Below are positions 37,386 to 46,345 of a stretch of 64,000 nucleotides of DNA, piece by piece. Source of the stretch: Desulfomonile tiedjei DSM 6799 (GTDB taxonomy: Bacteria; Desulfobacterota; Desulfomonilia; Desulfomonilales; Desulfomonilaceae); assembly GCF_000266945.1 (NCBI RefSeq), contig NC_018025.1, positions 4,654,001-4,718,000 on the forward strand, written 5' to 3'. Under the pieces are notes generated by a model. It was not told the DNA's origin. It searched no databases and worked only from the letters and a program-made list of their open reading frames with translations. How positions within the stretch are numbered: position 1 is the first letter of the stretch; the number at the start of each line of letters is the position of its first letter. Made by a program: the position numbers and the translations under genes.

Positions 37386-39404
37386 ATGATCCGCTCCATT
37401 ACAGGTTGCATCTTTCTTGCTATCGTCTTTTCCGGGATTGTGTTCGTGTTGAATTATCCCGCGCTTGATGGACCATTCCATTATGATTCGATGCTCCTGG
37501 AAAAAAACCAGGAACTGTTTCAATCCGGCGGTCTGAGAAGTGTTATAAAGATTTTTCCTCAGCGTCCCCTTACAATGGCATCTTTTTATGCCAATTACCG
37601 ATTTGCGGGACTGATCCCGTATTATTTTCGCGTGGTAAATGTACTGATCCTGGGACTGGCCGGTGTGGCAGTAACATTGCTTGTGCGATTGCTCCTGGGG
37701 ACCCCTGCCCTCAATACGCACAGTGACAGCCGCCAAAAGGATGTGCTGTCAATTCTCCTGGGCCTGCTTTACGTAGTGCATCCCGTACAATCGGTGCTCG
37801 TCATCTACATCTGGCAACGCACTGCACTGTTGTGCAATGTGTTTTTTCTCGTTGCACTTGTATCGTATGTTGCTTCCAGGCTGAATCGCATACCCGCGGC
37901 CGTCGGATATCCGCTGAGCTTGCTGTTCTTTCTGCTTGCCATGGTATCCAAAGAAAACGCCATCATTCTTCCTGCGATCGTTCTTCTGACAGAGTTCGCC
38001 TTGTTCGGAACCGGATTCAGAAAGCTGATCCGCATTGGGGCAATTGTCGGAGGCGTAACAGTTCTGGTGCTCGCGATGATGTCGATCCTGGAAAGACCCC
38101 ACGGGGCCGGCGAAGAAGCATCGGGCATCATGGCTACTATCCTCAAATACTATGACGAAAGCGGACTTACGTTCTCACGGGTACTGGTGAACCAAAGCCG
38201 CATTCTGTTCTTGTACGTCTCAACGATATTTGTACCCACGTCTTCCAAACTGCAGATTATCACTCCTCAGATCCTGGTGAACTCCATAACCGAATCAGCG
38301 GGAGCAGCGGCATGGATGCTTGCTGCGGGGACATTGATTGTTTCAGGATTAGTCCTGCTCAAGAGAAGCCCCCTCACGGGACTCGGAATTCTTTTTTTTG
38401 TGGCAGCGTTGCTCCCTGAATCCTTTCTCGTGCCACAGTATTTGTTCATCGTGTACAGAGCTTCCTTGCCGATGATCGGGCTCCTGCTGGTGGTGGCTGA
38501 TATTTGTTTGTTCTTGTACAAATCTTTCAGCCGCGCTATTGACGCCGGGTTCATGCGCAAAGCTGTTTCAATCGGCCTGATCGGGTCAATTGTACTGCTC
38601 GGCGTAACAACCCGGCTCAGGGCTGCAGAATGGAGCGATCCGTTGACCTTTTGGAAGCAGGCAGTGCAACTGCTTCCCCCCCTTTCGGAAAACATCGAAA
38701 AAGAAGGCACTTTGCATACCCTGAACCTTCTGATCCTCAATATGATCAGAAAGGGAAGCAGCCTGGAAGAAATCGCGGATTACGAACGTAAGGCACTTTC
38801 ACTAAGGCACCGGCCGGAAACGGTCAACGTGGTTATGGGGAATGGATTCTATGCCCGAGGTGATGTTCCTTTGGCGGAAGCCGCATACAAGAAATCTCTG
38901 CAAATCCGACCGGACTTTGTCCATGCACACGTGGCTCTGGGAGGACTCTTGAGTAACCAGGGACGGAATGCCGAAGCACTGCAGCATTATGAAAGAGCCG
39001 TGCAATTGGAACCCGGGAATGCGCGGTACCGACATTACCTGGGAGTCGTGATGTTGAAGATGGGAAATTACCAGGGAGCAGCAGAATCGTTTCATAAGGC
39101 AACAGCATTGGACCCGTATGCAGCGGATTCCTGCTATCAATTGGCAAAGGCGCTTCTGGAAATGGGAAAGCAGAATGAAGCTGTTACCCAATTTCAGAAG
39201 ACGATACACTTGAATCCCGGACACGCTGCAGCACACACGGACCTCGGTGTGCTTTCCGCAATGTCAGGACATCTGCAGGAAGCAGTAACGCATTTCAGGA
39301 GTGCGCTCAGAGCAAAACCGGGAGATCCTCTGGCTGCTGATAATCTCGAAACCGCGTTGCGCCAATTGCGTGATGGGTCAGACAGTGAAAAGGAAGGATA
39401 CTAA
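37386..39404 (+). CDS. TMTC-like polytopic membrane protein with C-terminal TPRs (3)
   Basis: 672 residues; begins 3 nt after the previous stop. Landmarks: DGPFHYDSMLLEKNQELF (first exported loop), QRPLTMASFYANYRFAG, HPVQSVLVIYIWQRTALL, VSKENAIILPAIV, VPQYLFIVYRASLPMIG. C-terminal TPRs from about 450 (ALGGLLSNQGRNAEALQHYERAVQ). The three genes share start-stop adjacency, implying one transcript or translation coupling. Function inferred as for the first paralogue; direct activity is not shown. Confidence 0.75.
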   Translation: MIRSITGCIFLAIVFSGIVFVLNYPALDGPFHYDSMLLEKNQELFQSGGLRSVIKIFPQRPLTMASFYANYRFAGLIPYYFRVVNVLILGLAGVAVTLLVRLLLGTPALNTHSDSRQKDVLSILLGLLYVVHPVQSVLVIYIWQRTALLCNVFFLVALVSYVASRLNRIPAAVGYPLSLLFFLLAMVSKENAIILPAIVLLTEFALFGTGFRKLIRIGAIVGGVTVLVLAMMSILERPHGAGEEASGIMATILKYYDESGLTFSRVLVNQSRILFLYVSTIFVPTSSKLQIITPQILVNSITESAGAAAWMLAAGTLIVSGLVLLKRSPLTGLGILFFVAALLPESFLVPQYLFIVYRASLPMIGLLLVVADICLFLYKSFSRAIDAGFMRKAVSIGLIGSIVLLGVTTRLRAAEWSDPLTFWKQAVQLLPPLSENIEKEGTLHTLNLLILNMIRKGSSLEEIADYERKALSLRHRPETVNVVMGNGFYARGDVPLAEAAYKKSLQIRPDFVHAHVALGGLLSNQGRNAEALQHYERAVQLEPGNARYRHYLGVVMLKMGNYQGAAESFHKATALDPYAADSCYQLAKALLEMGKQNEAVTQFQKTIHLNPGHAAAHTDLGVLSAMSGHLQEAVTHFRSALRAKPGDPLAADNLETALRQLRDGSDSEKEGY

Positions 39405-39489
39405 TGTGTAATCAAAGAAATGAGATTCGAGGAAGCTTTTTTGCCATCAATAAAGAAGGTTCCCCAACCCCATAGGTGCTAACTTTGCA

Positions 39490-39675
39490 GTAATTCTTTG
39501 TCCCGCAGGGACTAAAGAAAATAGCCCGGTAATTCATTGCCGGGGATTTGTGTATCAGTCGTCCCTCTGGGACTGGAAAATAATTGTATTTTACCTCAAC
39601 CGGCGATGAATCGCCGGCCTATTTTCAGTTGTTCCTCCGGAACAATCCACCAAAAGCACTTGGGTTAGCGCCTAT
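39490..39675 (+). repeat. Family C repeat, uninterrupted copy
   Basis: Starts ATTCTTTGTCCCGCAGGGAC, contains GCCCGGTAATTCATTGCCGG, then hairpin CCGGCGATGAATCGCCGG, ending GGGTTAGCGCCTAT. The same sequence around 31855/32045 is split by a B element. It fills the 39405-39714 gap between the third and fourth membrane-TPR genes; no gene is seen there. Confidence 0.8.
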
Positions 39676-39714
39676 GCTCACCCCACTTCAAAGAGACTTT
39701 GAGTACGAACAGGT

Positions 39715-41517
39715 ATGAGCACACCAGCGGAACGGGGCACAATCTCCGGTCAAATGCGAAGCATTCTGCCGCTGCTTCTGGCAATCGGTGCGACTCTCGT
39801 TCTGTACGTGCCTCAAATCCCCATGGCGTTTGTGGACTGGGATCTGATTTCGTATGCACGCGTTCTTGGAAGCACGGATTATGTTCAGACCATTGTGACA
39901 TTGTTCAAAGATGTTCGCGGTGAAATAGTTCCGGGCTATTACGCTCCCTTGAGTTCCATAAGCCTCATGCTGGACAATGTCTTTACCGGCGAACCCTCTG
40001 CCTGGATCACGGTTTTCGTGAATCTGCTGTTCCACTGTCTGGTGGGAATCCTGGTATATCTCCTTGCCCGTGAAGCGGGAGCCGATGACGTGACTGCATC
40101 GCTTTCCGCGCTCATATTCTTGCTTCATCCGGTGCAGGCTTCTTCCATTCTCTGGTTTGCCCAACGTAAGGGCGTGATGGCCGCAGCGTTTTATTTGGGT
40201 TCGTACATACTATTCCTGAAATACGCGAAGACGAGCAGTTCCGCTCATTATGCGGCTTCTCTGTTGCTTTTTATTGCTGCACTGTTTGCCAAACCGACAG
40301 TTGTGGTATTCCCTATAGCATTGGTGTTCACGCTGGTATTCTTGCATGAGCAGCTCGATCGACAGTCCATTGGGCGGCGAGTCCTGCAAATCGCTCCTTT
40401 TTTCCTGATAGCTCTCCTGACAGGACTGGTTACCATGAATAGCGAGGGAATCTCGTACGGCGAGACATCTCCTGATGTTCCCTTGCTGGAGCGGCCTTTT
40501 GTCGCGGCTGCTGCAATCTGGTTCTACGTTCAGAAAGCTTTCTTCCCGACCGGGATTTCGCCTCTCTATGCAACCTGGGAGGTAGATTTTTTCAGCGTGG
40601 AATGGTGGCTTCCGTTGGGTTCTCTCGTGACACTCGCGGTTATGGTGTTCCTGCTTCGCAAGAGATTGTCCGCAGCCCTTCTCTGGAGTGCCGCGAATTT
40701 TTTGATCCCTCTTTTTCCAGTCTGCGGTCTGTTGAAATTCGGTTTTCTCAGGCTGTCGTATACTGCCGATCATTTCATGTACTTGTCCATGGTCGGCTTT
40801 GCTCATTTTTTTGCCTTCGCCATGCGAATGCTGTATGGACGACTCCGTCCCTCGGTTTCCTATGTGATGATTGCCTGTATTGCGGCTTATCTGGCATTCC
40901 TTGCTGTGCAGACCAATTCCGCTGCTCACATGTGGAAAGATTCGGTAACTCTCTGGAGCCACAACCTGCGGATGAATCCAGACAATTGGACTGCACATAA
41001 TTTTCTCGGCCATGCGTTGATCCGCGCAGGACAACCGCAGGAATCGATTCAGCATTTCAGAAAGACCCTGGAGCTGAAGCAAGAATTCCTTGTACGAAAA
41101 CGTCAATCCTGCATGGATTTGGAGAGATCCGGCAATGTGCAGGCACTTCAATTTGAGAAGCAGAAGATTGCCCCAGTTCAGGCGGGAATGTACATAGCTC
41201 ACCACAACCTCGGAAATGGGTTCTTGTTGTCCGGGATGCACAAAGAAGCAGCCGAACAGTTTCGCATTGCATTGCAGCTCAAGCCTGAATATGTGAATTC
41301 CCGCGTGAATCTCGGAATAGCATCTATGGAAATGGGAGATGCGGGTACGGCAATAGCACTGTTATCGGAAGCTTTGCAGTCAGCTCCCAACAATTTTGAA
41401 GCTCACTACAATATCGGCCGTGCTTATCGGGCAGCAGGCCAAAAGGAGAATGCAAAGAAACACTTTATCCGTGCGCACCAATTGCGGCCGGATTATCCGT
41501 TGCCTCCCGACAGTTAA
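39715..41517 (+). CDS. TMTC-like polytopic membrane protein with C-terminal TPRs (4)
   Basis: 600 residues; more divergent than the three upstream. N-terminal segments, then PMAFVDWDLISYARVLGST (first loop with acidic residues), GYYAPLSSISLMLDNVF, LLHPVQASSILWFAQRKGVMAAAFY, LFAKPTVVVFPIAL and FGFLRLSYTADHFMYLSMVG. About three C-terminal TPRs (from about 415), with a 35-residue insertion between the first two (around ERSGNVQALQFEKQ). Separated from the other three by a family C repeat, so it may be transcribed independently. Probable GT-C glycosyltransferase, as above. Confidence 0.72.
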   Translation: MSTPAERGTISGQMRSILPLLLAIGATLVLYVPQIPMAFVDWDLISYARVLGSTDYVQTIVTLFKDVRGEIVPGYYAPLSSISLMLDNVFTGEPSAWITVFVNLLFHCLVGILVYLLAREAGADDVTASLSALIFLLHPVQASSILWFAQRKGVMAAAFYLGSYILFLKYAKTSSSAHYAASLLLFIAALFAKPTVVVFPIALVFTLVFLHEQLDRQSIGRRVLQIAPFFLIALLTGLVTMNSEGISYGETSPDVPLLERPFVAAAAIWFYVQKAFFPTGISPLYATWEVDFFSVEWWLPLGSLVTLAVMVFLLRKRLSAALLWSAANFLIPLFPVCGLLKFGFLRLSYTADHFMYLSMVGFAHFFAFAMRMLYGRLRPSVSYVMIACIAAYLAFLAVQTNSAAHMWKDSVTLWSHNLRMNPDNWTAHNFLGHALIRAGQPQESIQHFRKTLELKQEFLVRKRQSCMDLERSGNVQALQFEKQKIAPVQAGMYIAHHNLGNGFLLSGMHKEAAEQFRIALQLKPEYVNSRVNLGIASMEMGDAGTAIALLSEALQSAPNNFEAHYNIGRAYRAAGQKENAKKHFIRAHQLRPDYPLPPDS

Positions 41518-41892
41518 GAACAATGCAGCTTTGAGAAATTTCGATTCATACTGTTTGGTTTTGTTACTGGTTTGCTAATTCGATCACTATAAGAGTATAA
41601 AACTTGCTTTGGCTACGCGAATCAGCCATCCTCTTTTGAGGCACGCTAGCTGTAACTTTAGGGAGTGCCTAATGTTTTCTCAACAGATGAATAATACGCT
41701 AAGTGGATCGACCAGTTTGAATCTATAGTGAACGACTTCGTACACATACGAATAACTTGAATGTAATGACCCGGCAACAGCTTGAGGAAATGGCTCTGGA
41801 GAGACTCGTTGCTTTTCTTGTCATCGCATCGAGGATTCCAAGAATGCACAGATCGAATGAGTAAATTGCTGAAGGTCCACAGGAGTGTTTAG
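41518..41892. other. Gene-free spacer
   Basis: 375 nt without a credible gene or clear promoter. Near its end lies CAGGAG, the ribosome site of the following gene; the leader from about 41872 is duplicated at 42644. Confidence 0.4.
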
Positions 41893-42663
41893 ATGTACTG
41901 GTGGAACATGTCGAAATTGGAAGATGACCTCCGAGAGGGTCGGGTCAGTGAAAATGAACGTTTCATGTACTATCCCGCGACATTTCTCGCATGGAACCTT
42001 GCCGTTTGTTCCGGCTATTCGTTCAGCATGGAGGATCTCACTTCCACGGCTCTGAATCTGACTGCTACCATCATAGGGACGATCTCTTGTCATAGGGTCA
42101 ACAAAATGGGGGACAACGCAGACTTTATCCCCAGGATGATCTGCTTGGGTTGGCCCGCAGGCATTCGGATTGCAGTGTTTTTCGCGAGTATTGCATTGTT
42201 GATTGCTGGTGTTGTCCGCCTACCGGCAGCAGCATATGGCCTTGAGGCATACATATCCGCAATGCGGGACCATCTCGTGCATATCTGGGGCATTTCTTGG
42301 GGAGTCTTTTTTCTTGTGCCTTATTACTCTTTGATTTACAGCGGTTTTATCCGAATTGCCCAGACGAAAGCGCCTGAGAATATGGCGAAAGTCGAACCTA
42401 TTAATACTCGCCGTCCCAAAAGTGATCGAGAGTTGGCTTGGGAAGCGCTGAAGTATCCACTTGCGGTCGTTGGAGGGATAGGAATTGCTGTGTTAAGCCT
42501 AATCGTGGCAATGAACTTGGGCGATCTAGAATTTTCGGAGCGCACCAGAACATTATTATTGCCTGGTCTGGCGCTGATGTCGGGAGCGGTCTGGTTGTGC
42601 GATGTGAGAACACGAACCGCATCGGAGACAATAGCTTCTCGAAAGGTCCACAGGAGTGTTTAG
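41893..42663 (+). CDS. Polytopic membrane protein, tandem copy 1
   Basis: 256 residues with about six hydrophobic segments (about 28-46, 52-68, 92-112, 135-155, 188-208, 222-240). The N-terminal block MYWWNMSKLEDDLREGR and the segment DNADFIPRMICLGWPAGIRIAVF are almost shared with the next gene. No family is recognised. Translation starts after CAGGAG. Its last residues RKVHRSV and the stop TAG are encoded by the ribosome-binding leader of copy 2, so the original C-terminus was replaced by the duplication junction. Confidence 0.7.
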   Translation: MYWWNMSKLEDDLREGRVSENERFMYYPATFLAWNLAVCSGYSFSMEDLTSTALNLTATIIGTISCHRVNKMGDNADFIPRMICLGWPAGIRIAVFFASIALLIAGVVRLPAAAYGLEAYISAMRDHLVHIWGISWGVFFLVPYYSLIYSGFIRIAQTKAPENMAKVEPINTRRPKSDRELAWEALKYPLAVVGGIGIAVLSLIVAMNLGDLEFSERTRTLLLPGLALMSGAVWLCDVRTRTASETIASRKVHRSV

Positions 42664-43452
42664 ATGTACTGGTGGAACATGTCGAAATTGGAGGAAGACC
42701 TCCGAGAAGGCAGGGTTAATGAAAGGGAGCAGTTCAAATGCTACTTGGCGACATTTGTCGCATGGAATCTTGCTGTTTGCTCCGGGTACACATTCAGCGT
42801 TGAGGACTTAGCGTCGACGGCTTTGAATGTGACCGTCATCATCATAGGGACAACCCTTTGCTATAGAGCCAACAAAAAAGGGGACAATGCAGATTTTATT
42901 CCCAGGATGATCTGCTTGGGTTGGCCTGCAGGCATTCGGATTGCAGTGTTTCTCGCGAGTATTGCATTGTTCCTCTCGGGGCTCAGTGGTCTCCCCGCGG
43001 CAGCATATGGCTTTGAAGCCTATGTCTTCGCAATGCTGCACAAGCTCCGCGAATTATGGAGCATCTTTTGGGGAATCTTTTTTCTACTGCCTTACTACTT
43101 TCAAATTCATCACAGCTTTATCCGTATTGCCCAGGCCAAAGCATCTGACAATGCGGTAGAAGCGAGCAAGCCGATACTTCAGCAAAACGGTACCGCAGTA
43201 GGACAACGTCTCAAGAGTGATCTGATAGAGTCGGAGTTACTGAAGTATGCCCTCGGGATTCTTGGAGGCATAAGCATTACGGTACTAATCGTAATCGTAC
43301 CAATTTATGTGAGCGATCACGCGATATCGAAGCGTTTCAGGATATTGTGCAGTGCTTGGCCGCTGCTGATATCATGGCTGTTGGTTTGGCTGATGAGATG
43401 GGAGAAGACGCGAAACCAATCAGGAGGGTCTCCGAAGAGGTCTCCACAATGA
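42664..43452 (+). CDS. Polytopic membrane protein, tandem copy 2
   Basis: 262 residues; paralogue of the preceding gene, strongly conserved over the first two thirds and divergent afterwards (a more charged central loop, EASKPILQQNGTAVGQRLKSDL). The ATG follows the upstream stop codon directly (TAG then ATG), with CAGGAG inside the 3' end of copy 1. Function unknown. Codon use resembles the neighbours. Transcription is probably shared. Confidence 0.7.
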   Translation: MYWWNMSKLEEDLREGRVNEREQFKCYLATFVAWNLAVCSGYTFSVEDLASTALNVTVIIIGTTLCYRANKKGDNADFIPRMICLGWPAGIRIAVFLASIALFLSGLSGLPAAAYGFEAYVFAMLHKLRELWSIFWGIFFLLPYYFQIHHSFIRIAQAKASDNAVEASKPILQQNGTAVGQRLKSDLIESELLKYALGILGGISITVLIVIVPIYVSDHAISKRFRILCSAWPLLISWLLVWLMRWEKTRNQSGGSPKRSPQ

Positions 43453-43472
43453 TTTCTTCAAAGATCCACATT

Positions 43473-43563
43473 GTAGGATATGGTGAGCGAAAGCGAACCG
43501 CATCGATCGAGAAATGAATGATCGACTCGACAGATGCGGTTCCCGTCGGTCAGCGCATCCTAC
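43473..43563. repeat. Family D REP-like hairpin, copy D1
   Basis: Outer arms GTAGGAT (43473-43479) and ATCCTAC (43557-43563), inner arms GAACCGCATC and GATGCGGTTC. The arms GATGCGGTT and a reverse-complement block ATATCCTACGCA also occur near 45438-45580. It lies between the duplicated membrane genes and the CYTH gene. Confidence 0.6.
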
Positions 43564-43612
43564 GTATTGACAAAGAATGATGTTTTGTAAAACCGCTCAA
43601 GTTCATCTCCAT

Positions 43613-44137
43613 TCAAGTCTTGGAGCCTCGTTGAGCAAGAAGATCCACATAAGCGCCTTCGATGAGCTGCTCTGGCGCAATCCCAAGCTTTGCCATAAGC
43701 TCATGAGCTTCCCGGATGCCGGCTTCGGCGAGCTCGCCCTCTTCCAGGAGGACCTCCAGTTCGAGGAAATGCCCAAGGCCTTCGACTCTGTCGAGATGAA
43801 TCCGTGTTCTTCCGACAAGATACAGCGTGCGGTGCTTCCGAACGCGACCTGCCTGTCCATATGCCAGAGACAGGGAATCTCGCAACGTGTCGGGTGTAGA
43901 CGTTGGCGAGCGAAGAAAAAACGATTCCTTCGGACCCGGCTGGTCTGGTCGACGGTAGAAGATGAGTTCGCCTTCTTTATTGGAAAAGACGCGTAATTTC
44001 AGCCGTCCCGAGTTACACCTGAAAAATGTATCGTCCTGGACAATTTCGATTGGTCCTTTATCTGCGATGGCCGCGGCTTTGGGCGCAAGAGCCTCCACGC
44101 TTTCGATATGGGCTTTGATTTCGATGTTTCTCGCCAT
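43613..44137 (-). CDS. CYTH-domain protein (class IV adenylate cyclase/triphosphatase-like)
   Basis: 174 residues from the ATG at 44137 (MARNIEIKAHI); the frame extends to 44164. The ExExK signature of the CYTH triphosphate tunnel appears as NIEIKAH, missing one acid; GRLKLRVFSNKEGELIFYRRPD and FLELEVLLEEGE match strands of the tunnel. CYTH proteins hydrolyse inorganic triphosphate or thiamine triphosphate or cyclise ATP; which applies is not decidable. Gene stands alone and convergent to the tandem membrane genes. Confidence 0.75.
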   Translation of the reverse strand: MARNIEIKAHIESVEALAPKAAAIADKGPIEIVQDDTFFRCNSGRLKLRVFSNKEGELIFYRRPDQPGPKESFFLRSPTSTPDTLRDSLSLAYGQAGRVRKHRTLYLVGRTRIHLDRVEGLGHFLELEVLLEEGELAEAGIREAHELMAKLGIAPEQLIEGAYVDLLAQRGSKT

Positions 44138-44482
44138 AGGAAGTCCGAATTTGGTTGAAGTCATTCATAATAAGTCGAACACAGGATATCTCCAGCCTCC
44201 CAGATTATGAGAAGAAAACCGAATCGGCATAATATCATGGATACTATGGCCTGAGATTTCGAAAAGGGCATGCATAGCCAAATTTGTATGATATAGGTTA
44301 TATTGATCATCAAAATACTATCGTTAAAGCCTTTAACTCGTATCAGCCAGTTGCATCATAACGAAATTAGTCTTGTGTTCATAATAACTAGACGTTACAA
44401 TGTACTATGTCTAAATAGGTCTTTTCATCGGCTTTGTTCTGGGAGGCTCTACATCGGCTTACCGCAGAATAAGGAGCCGAAC
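44138..44482. other. AT-rich spacer upstream of the thioredoxin-like gene
   Basis: 345 nt, distinctly AT-rich (about 44180-44420), no credible gene. It is the divergent upstream region of the CYTH gene and the redox protein; no strong promoter was identified. Confidence 0.35.
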
Positions 44483-44713
44483 ATGAAAATCGAAGTATTG
44501 GGCCGAGGATGCGTTAAGTGCAACTTACTCTACCAGATGGTCTTGGAAACTTTAACGAAATTGGGTCGAGATGCTGAAGTCATCAAAATAGATGATATCA
44601 AAAAATTGCCTGATTATGGCGTCTGGCTTACCCCAGGGCTCGTTGTAGATGGTGAGGTCAAGATGTCGGGGAGGATTCCCAAACAGGAAGAACTCGAAGA
44701 TTGGCTTTCCTGA
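44483..44713 (+). CDS. Small thioredoxin-fold redox protein
   Basis: 76 residues; start at 44483 with AAGGAGC upstream, the longer frame to 44303 being rejected. The active site C-V-K-C lies near the N-terminus (GRGCVKC, residues 10-13), followed by the thioredoxin-like core and a cis-Pro-type segment YGVWLTPGLVVDGEV; similar to the small-disulfide (MTH895-type) family that pairs with permease or arsenic genes. No such neighbour is present. Dithiol redox function in the cytoplasm is inferred. Confidence 0.82.
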   Translation: MKIEVLGRGCVKCNLLYQMVLETLTKLGRDAEVIKIDDIKKLPDYGVWLTPGLVVDGEVKMSGRIPKQEELEDWLS

Positions 44714-45049
44714 ATGTTGCATGCCGAAAGCTCGGAAGCGAGGCGGTTTCTCACGTCTCACACCAATGCGCTTTCATACGAGTGATATCGGGAAGCCGAT
44801 CAGTTGCCGGCTCCGGCGGATCTCCTCTGCCACGGACGGCGCAGCCTGACTTCGCTTCGGGGACCTACCGGAGCCGGCTTCAGCATTGTCACTTTTGATA
44901 GCGCATTGGAATTAGTTGCGGCGAGACCGGGTTGGTGAAATCTCCCGCTTGTTTCAGCACTGCGACACGCGTTAGGAACGGAGTAGAGAGTATTTCAAAG
45001 ATCTCGGCAGAGTTGCCTAGCTCACAGGGTTTGTCGGGGAGGTGACGAC
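44714..45049. other. Gene-free stretch with a REP-like hairpin
   Basis: 336 nt without a gene. It holds an imperfect inverted repeat whose arms are GCCGGCTCCGG (about 44808) and CCGGAGCCGGC (about 44868). The ribosome site GGGGAGGTG of the next gene closes it. Confidence 0.45.
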
Positions 45050-45409
45050 ATGGAAATGGAAGACCTGACTCACCGATTGGCGAGCCTCATCAAGACAGGC
45101 AAAGAGTTCACTTTTGAGCCATCTTTCGACTTCAGCCCGATGCTGCAGTGGATGGAAGCAGCCTTCTCGGCGCTCGCACCGCTTCCGGAAGATCAGGCGA
45201 GATTTGGGAAGTATTCACTGCATTACAAAAGCCATCCGCAAGATCGGGTTCTTCTGGGGATTGAGGTGCTCTATAATGCTCTCATAAATGCCATAATCGA
45301 ATCCGAAAAGCCCGTACCTCCTATCATGATCTGGGGCAATCCGGATCGGATCGAACTGCAGTCTCGTGGCGCATCCGGCTGGGGAGGGCAATCGCGTCTT
45401 CATCATTAG
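45050..45409 (+). CDS. Hypothetical protein
   Basis: 119 residues, start after a strong GGGGAGGTG. Features: N-terminal helix DLTHRLASLIKTGKEFTFEP, the Trp/Phe-rich run PMLQWMEAAFSALAPLP, and a Gly/Trp/Gln-rich end. No family or motif is recognised. The final 20 residues (RGASGWGGQSRLHH) look unlike a folded end, so a frameshift near 45360 is possible but not shown. Lies in an accessory stretch. Confidence 0.45.
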   Translation: MEMEDLTHRLASLIKTGKEFTFEPSFDFSPMLQWMEAAFSALAPLPEDQARFGKYSLHYKSHPQDRVLLGIEVLYNALINAIIESEKPVPPIMIWGNPDRIELQSRGASGWGGQSRLHH

Positions 45410-45996
45410 TCTATGAGATCGAAGAAAGCAAACACAGATGCGGTTCTCAACGGTCATCGCATCCCACACACTGACACAATGAAGCCAATCTTCAAGCCAA
45501 TTTTTCTGAAAAAGGCGGCATAGAGTATTTCTGACGATTCGGTTCGTTTCGCTCACCATATCCTACGCACCCGAAGTTTCGGACCATAGGTGTCCGTGGC
45601 GTCACGTAGGAGTTCTCTTGTTGTTTCTTGCTGCTTCTGGCAGCAAACCTGTCATTTGGGTATGGAAAACAAACCATAGTTTCGGCATCGTTAGTATGGA
45701 ACAATTTCCCTAGATCCGCTCTTGGAATGCGTCCGAGCAAGACAAGGACTGTAAGGTCTCTGCCCTCGAATTCCCTGCCTGACGCTGTTTTGCCCTTCCT
45801 ATCTCTCATGTCCAAGCAGGAACAGCCCTGTTCGTGAATCGCTGGAGAAGACCCTCCAAACACGCATTCAGAGCCGATTTAAAGACAAAAGCAGCATCTA
45901 AACAGTCTTCCTGGCACGTCCTTTGCAATTCGGCTTTTTGGAAGGGCAGAATTCAGGGTGGGGTAGAAGATCATGATAGGCAAAGGAGCTTCTTCG
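45410..45996. other. Gene-free spacer carrying family D arms and a sigma-54 site
   Basis: 587 nt. Family D arms lie at about 45438-45470 and 45530-45575. A perfect -24/-12 motif lies at 45912-45927. A leftward frame at 45492-45863 was inspected and not accepted. Confidence 0.5.
45912..45927 (+). promoter_or_regulatory. Sigma-54 (-24/-12) promoter, second site
   Basis: TGGCAC-GTCCT-TTGCA, full match to TGGCAC-N5-TTGCW, 70 nt before the start of the 96-residue protein at 45997. Predicted start of transcription is near 45938. Confidence 0.75.
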
Positions 45997-46287
45997 ATGG
46001 GCAATCAGAATACGTTAGGCGAGATGGATGAAAAGGTAAAGGAGGGGCTCAGGATCGCTCGCGAATCGCTTGAAGATGAAACGCTACTCAAACTCTGCGA
46101 CGACCTGGAATATACCTGGCAGCACCTGTGTTCCAATCTCATAATAGTCAGTGTGGGACTCTCAGCCATGAGATATCGGACATCCGATCAGATTAGAGAG
46201 CAGCTCATGCAGTACCTGCAGACGATTAAATCAACGAAGAAACAACATGAGCGGATGTTCTTTCCTGATACAACTCTCGCGAACTGA
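45997..46287 (+). CDS. Hypothetical small protein with sigma-54 promoter
   Basis: 96 residues, start at 45997 with AAAGGAGC 8 nt upstream (the frame starts at 45973). Predominantly helical: LGEMDEKVKEGLRIARESLEDETLLKLCDDLEYTWQHL then RTSDQIREQLMQYLQTIKSTKKQHERMF. No membrane segment, signal or catalytic motif is evident. Not assignable to a family. It is one of only two genes in the window with a perfect -24/-12 promoter, the other being pilA. Its end lies 58 nt before the antitoxin start. Confidence 0.5.
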   Translation: MGNQNTLGEMDEKVKEGLRIARESLEDETLLKLCDDLEYTWQHLCSNLIIVSVGLSAMRYRTSDQIREQLMQYLQTIKSTKKQHERMFFPDTTLAN

Positions 46288-46304
46288 AGAAATAAGATTT
46301 CGGA

Positions 46305-46334
46305 GATGTCTTGACATCATTATGAAAGATGTCA
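46305..46334 (+). promoter_or_regulatory. Probable promoter and operator of the VapB-VapC pair
   Basis: TTGACA (46311-46316) overlaps a perfect inverted repeat GATGTC-TT-GACATC (46305-46318); a further half-site GATGTCA lies at 46328-46334. With a 17-nt spacing the -10 would fall at 46334-46339. Such repeats overlapping the promoter are typical of autoregulated toxin-antitoxin operons. Confidence 0.55.
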
Positions 46335-46345
46335 TGATGACTTTC

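Noticed and set aside
44303-44482. N-terminal extension of the thioredoxin-like protein
   Set aside because: AT-rich sequence with no conserved motif; the ribosome site AAGGAGC points to the ATG at 44483.
45492-45863. Leftward 123-codon frame in the spacer before the sigma-54 site
   Set aside because: It runs through family D repeat sequence, has no ribosome site or family resemblance, and would oppose the following gene; treated as chance.
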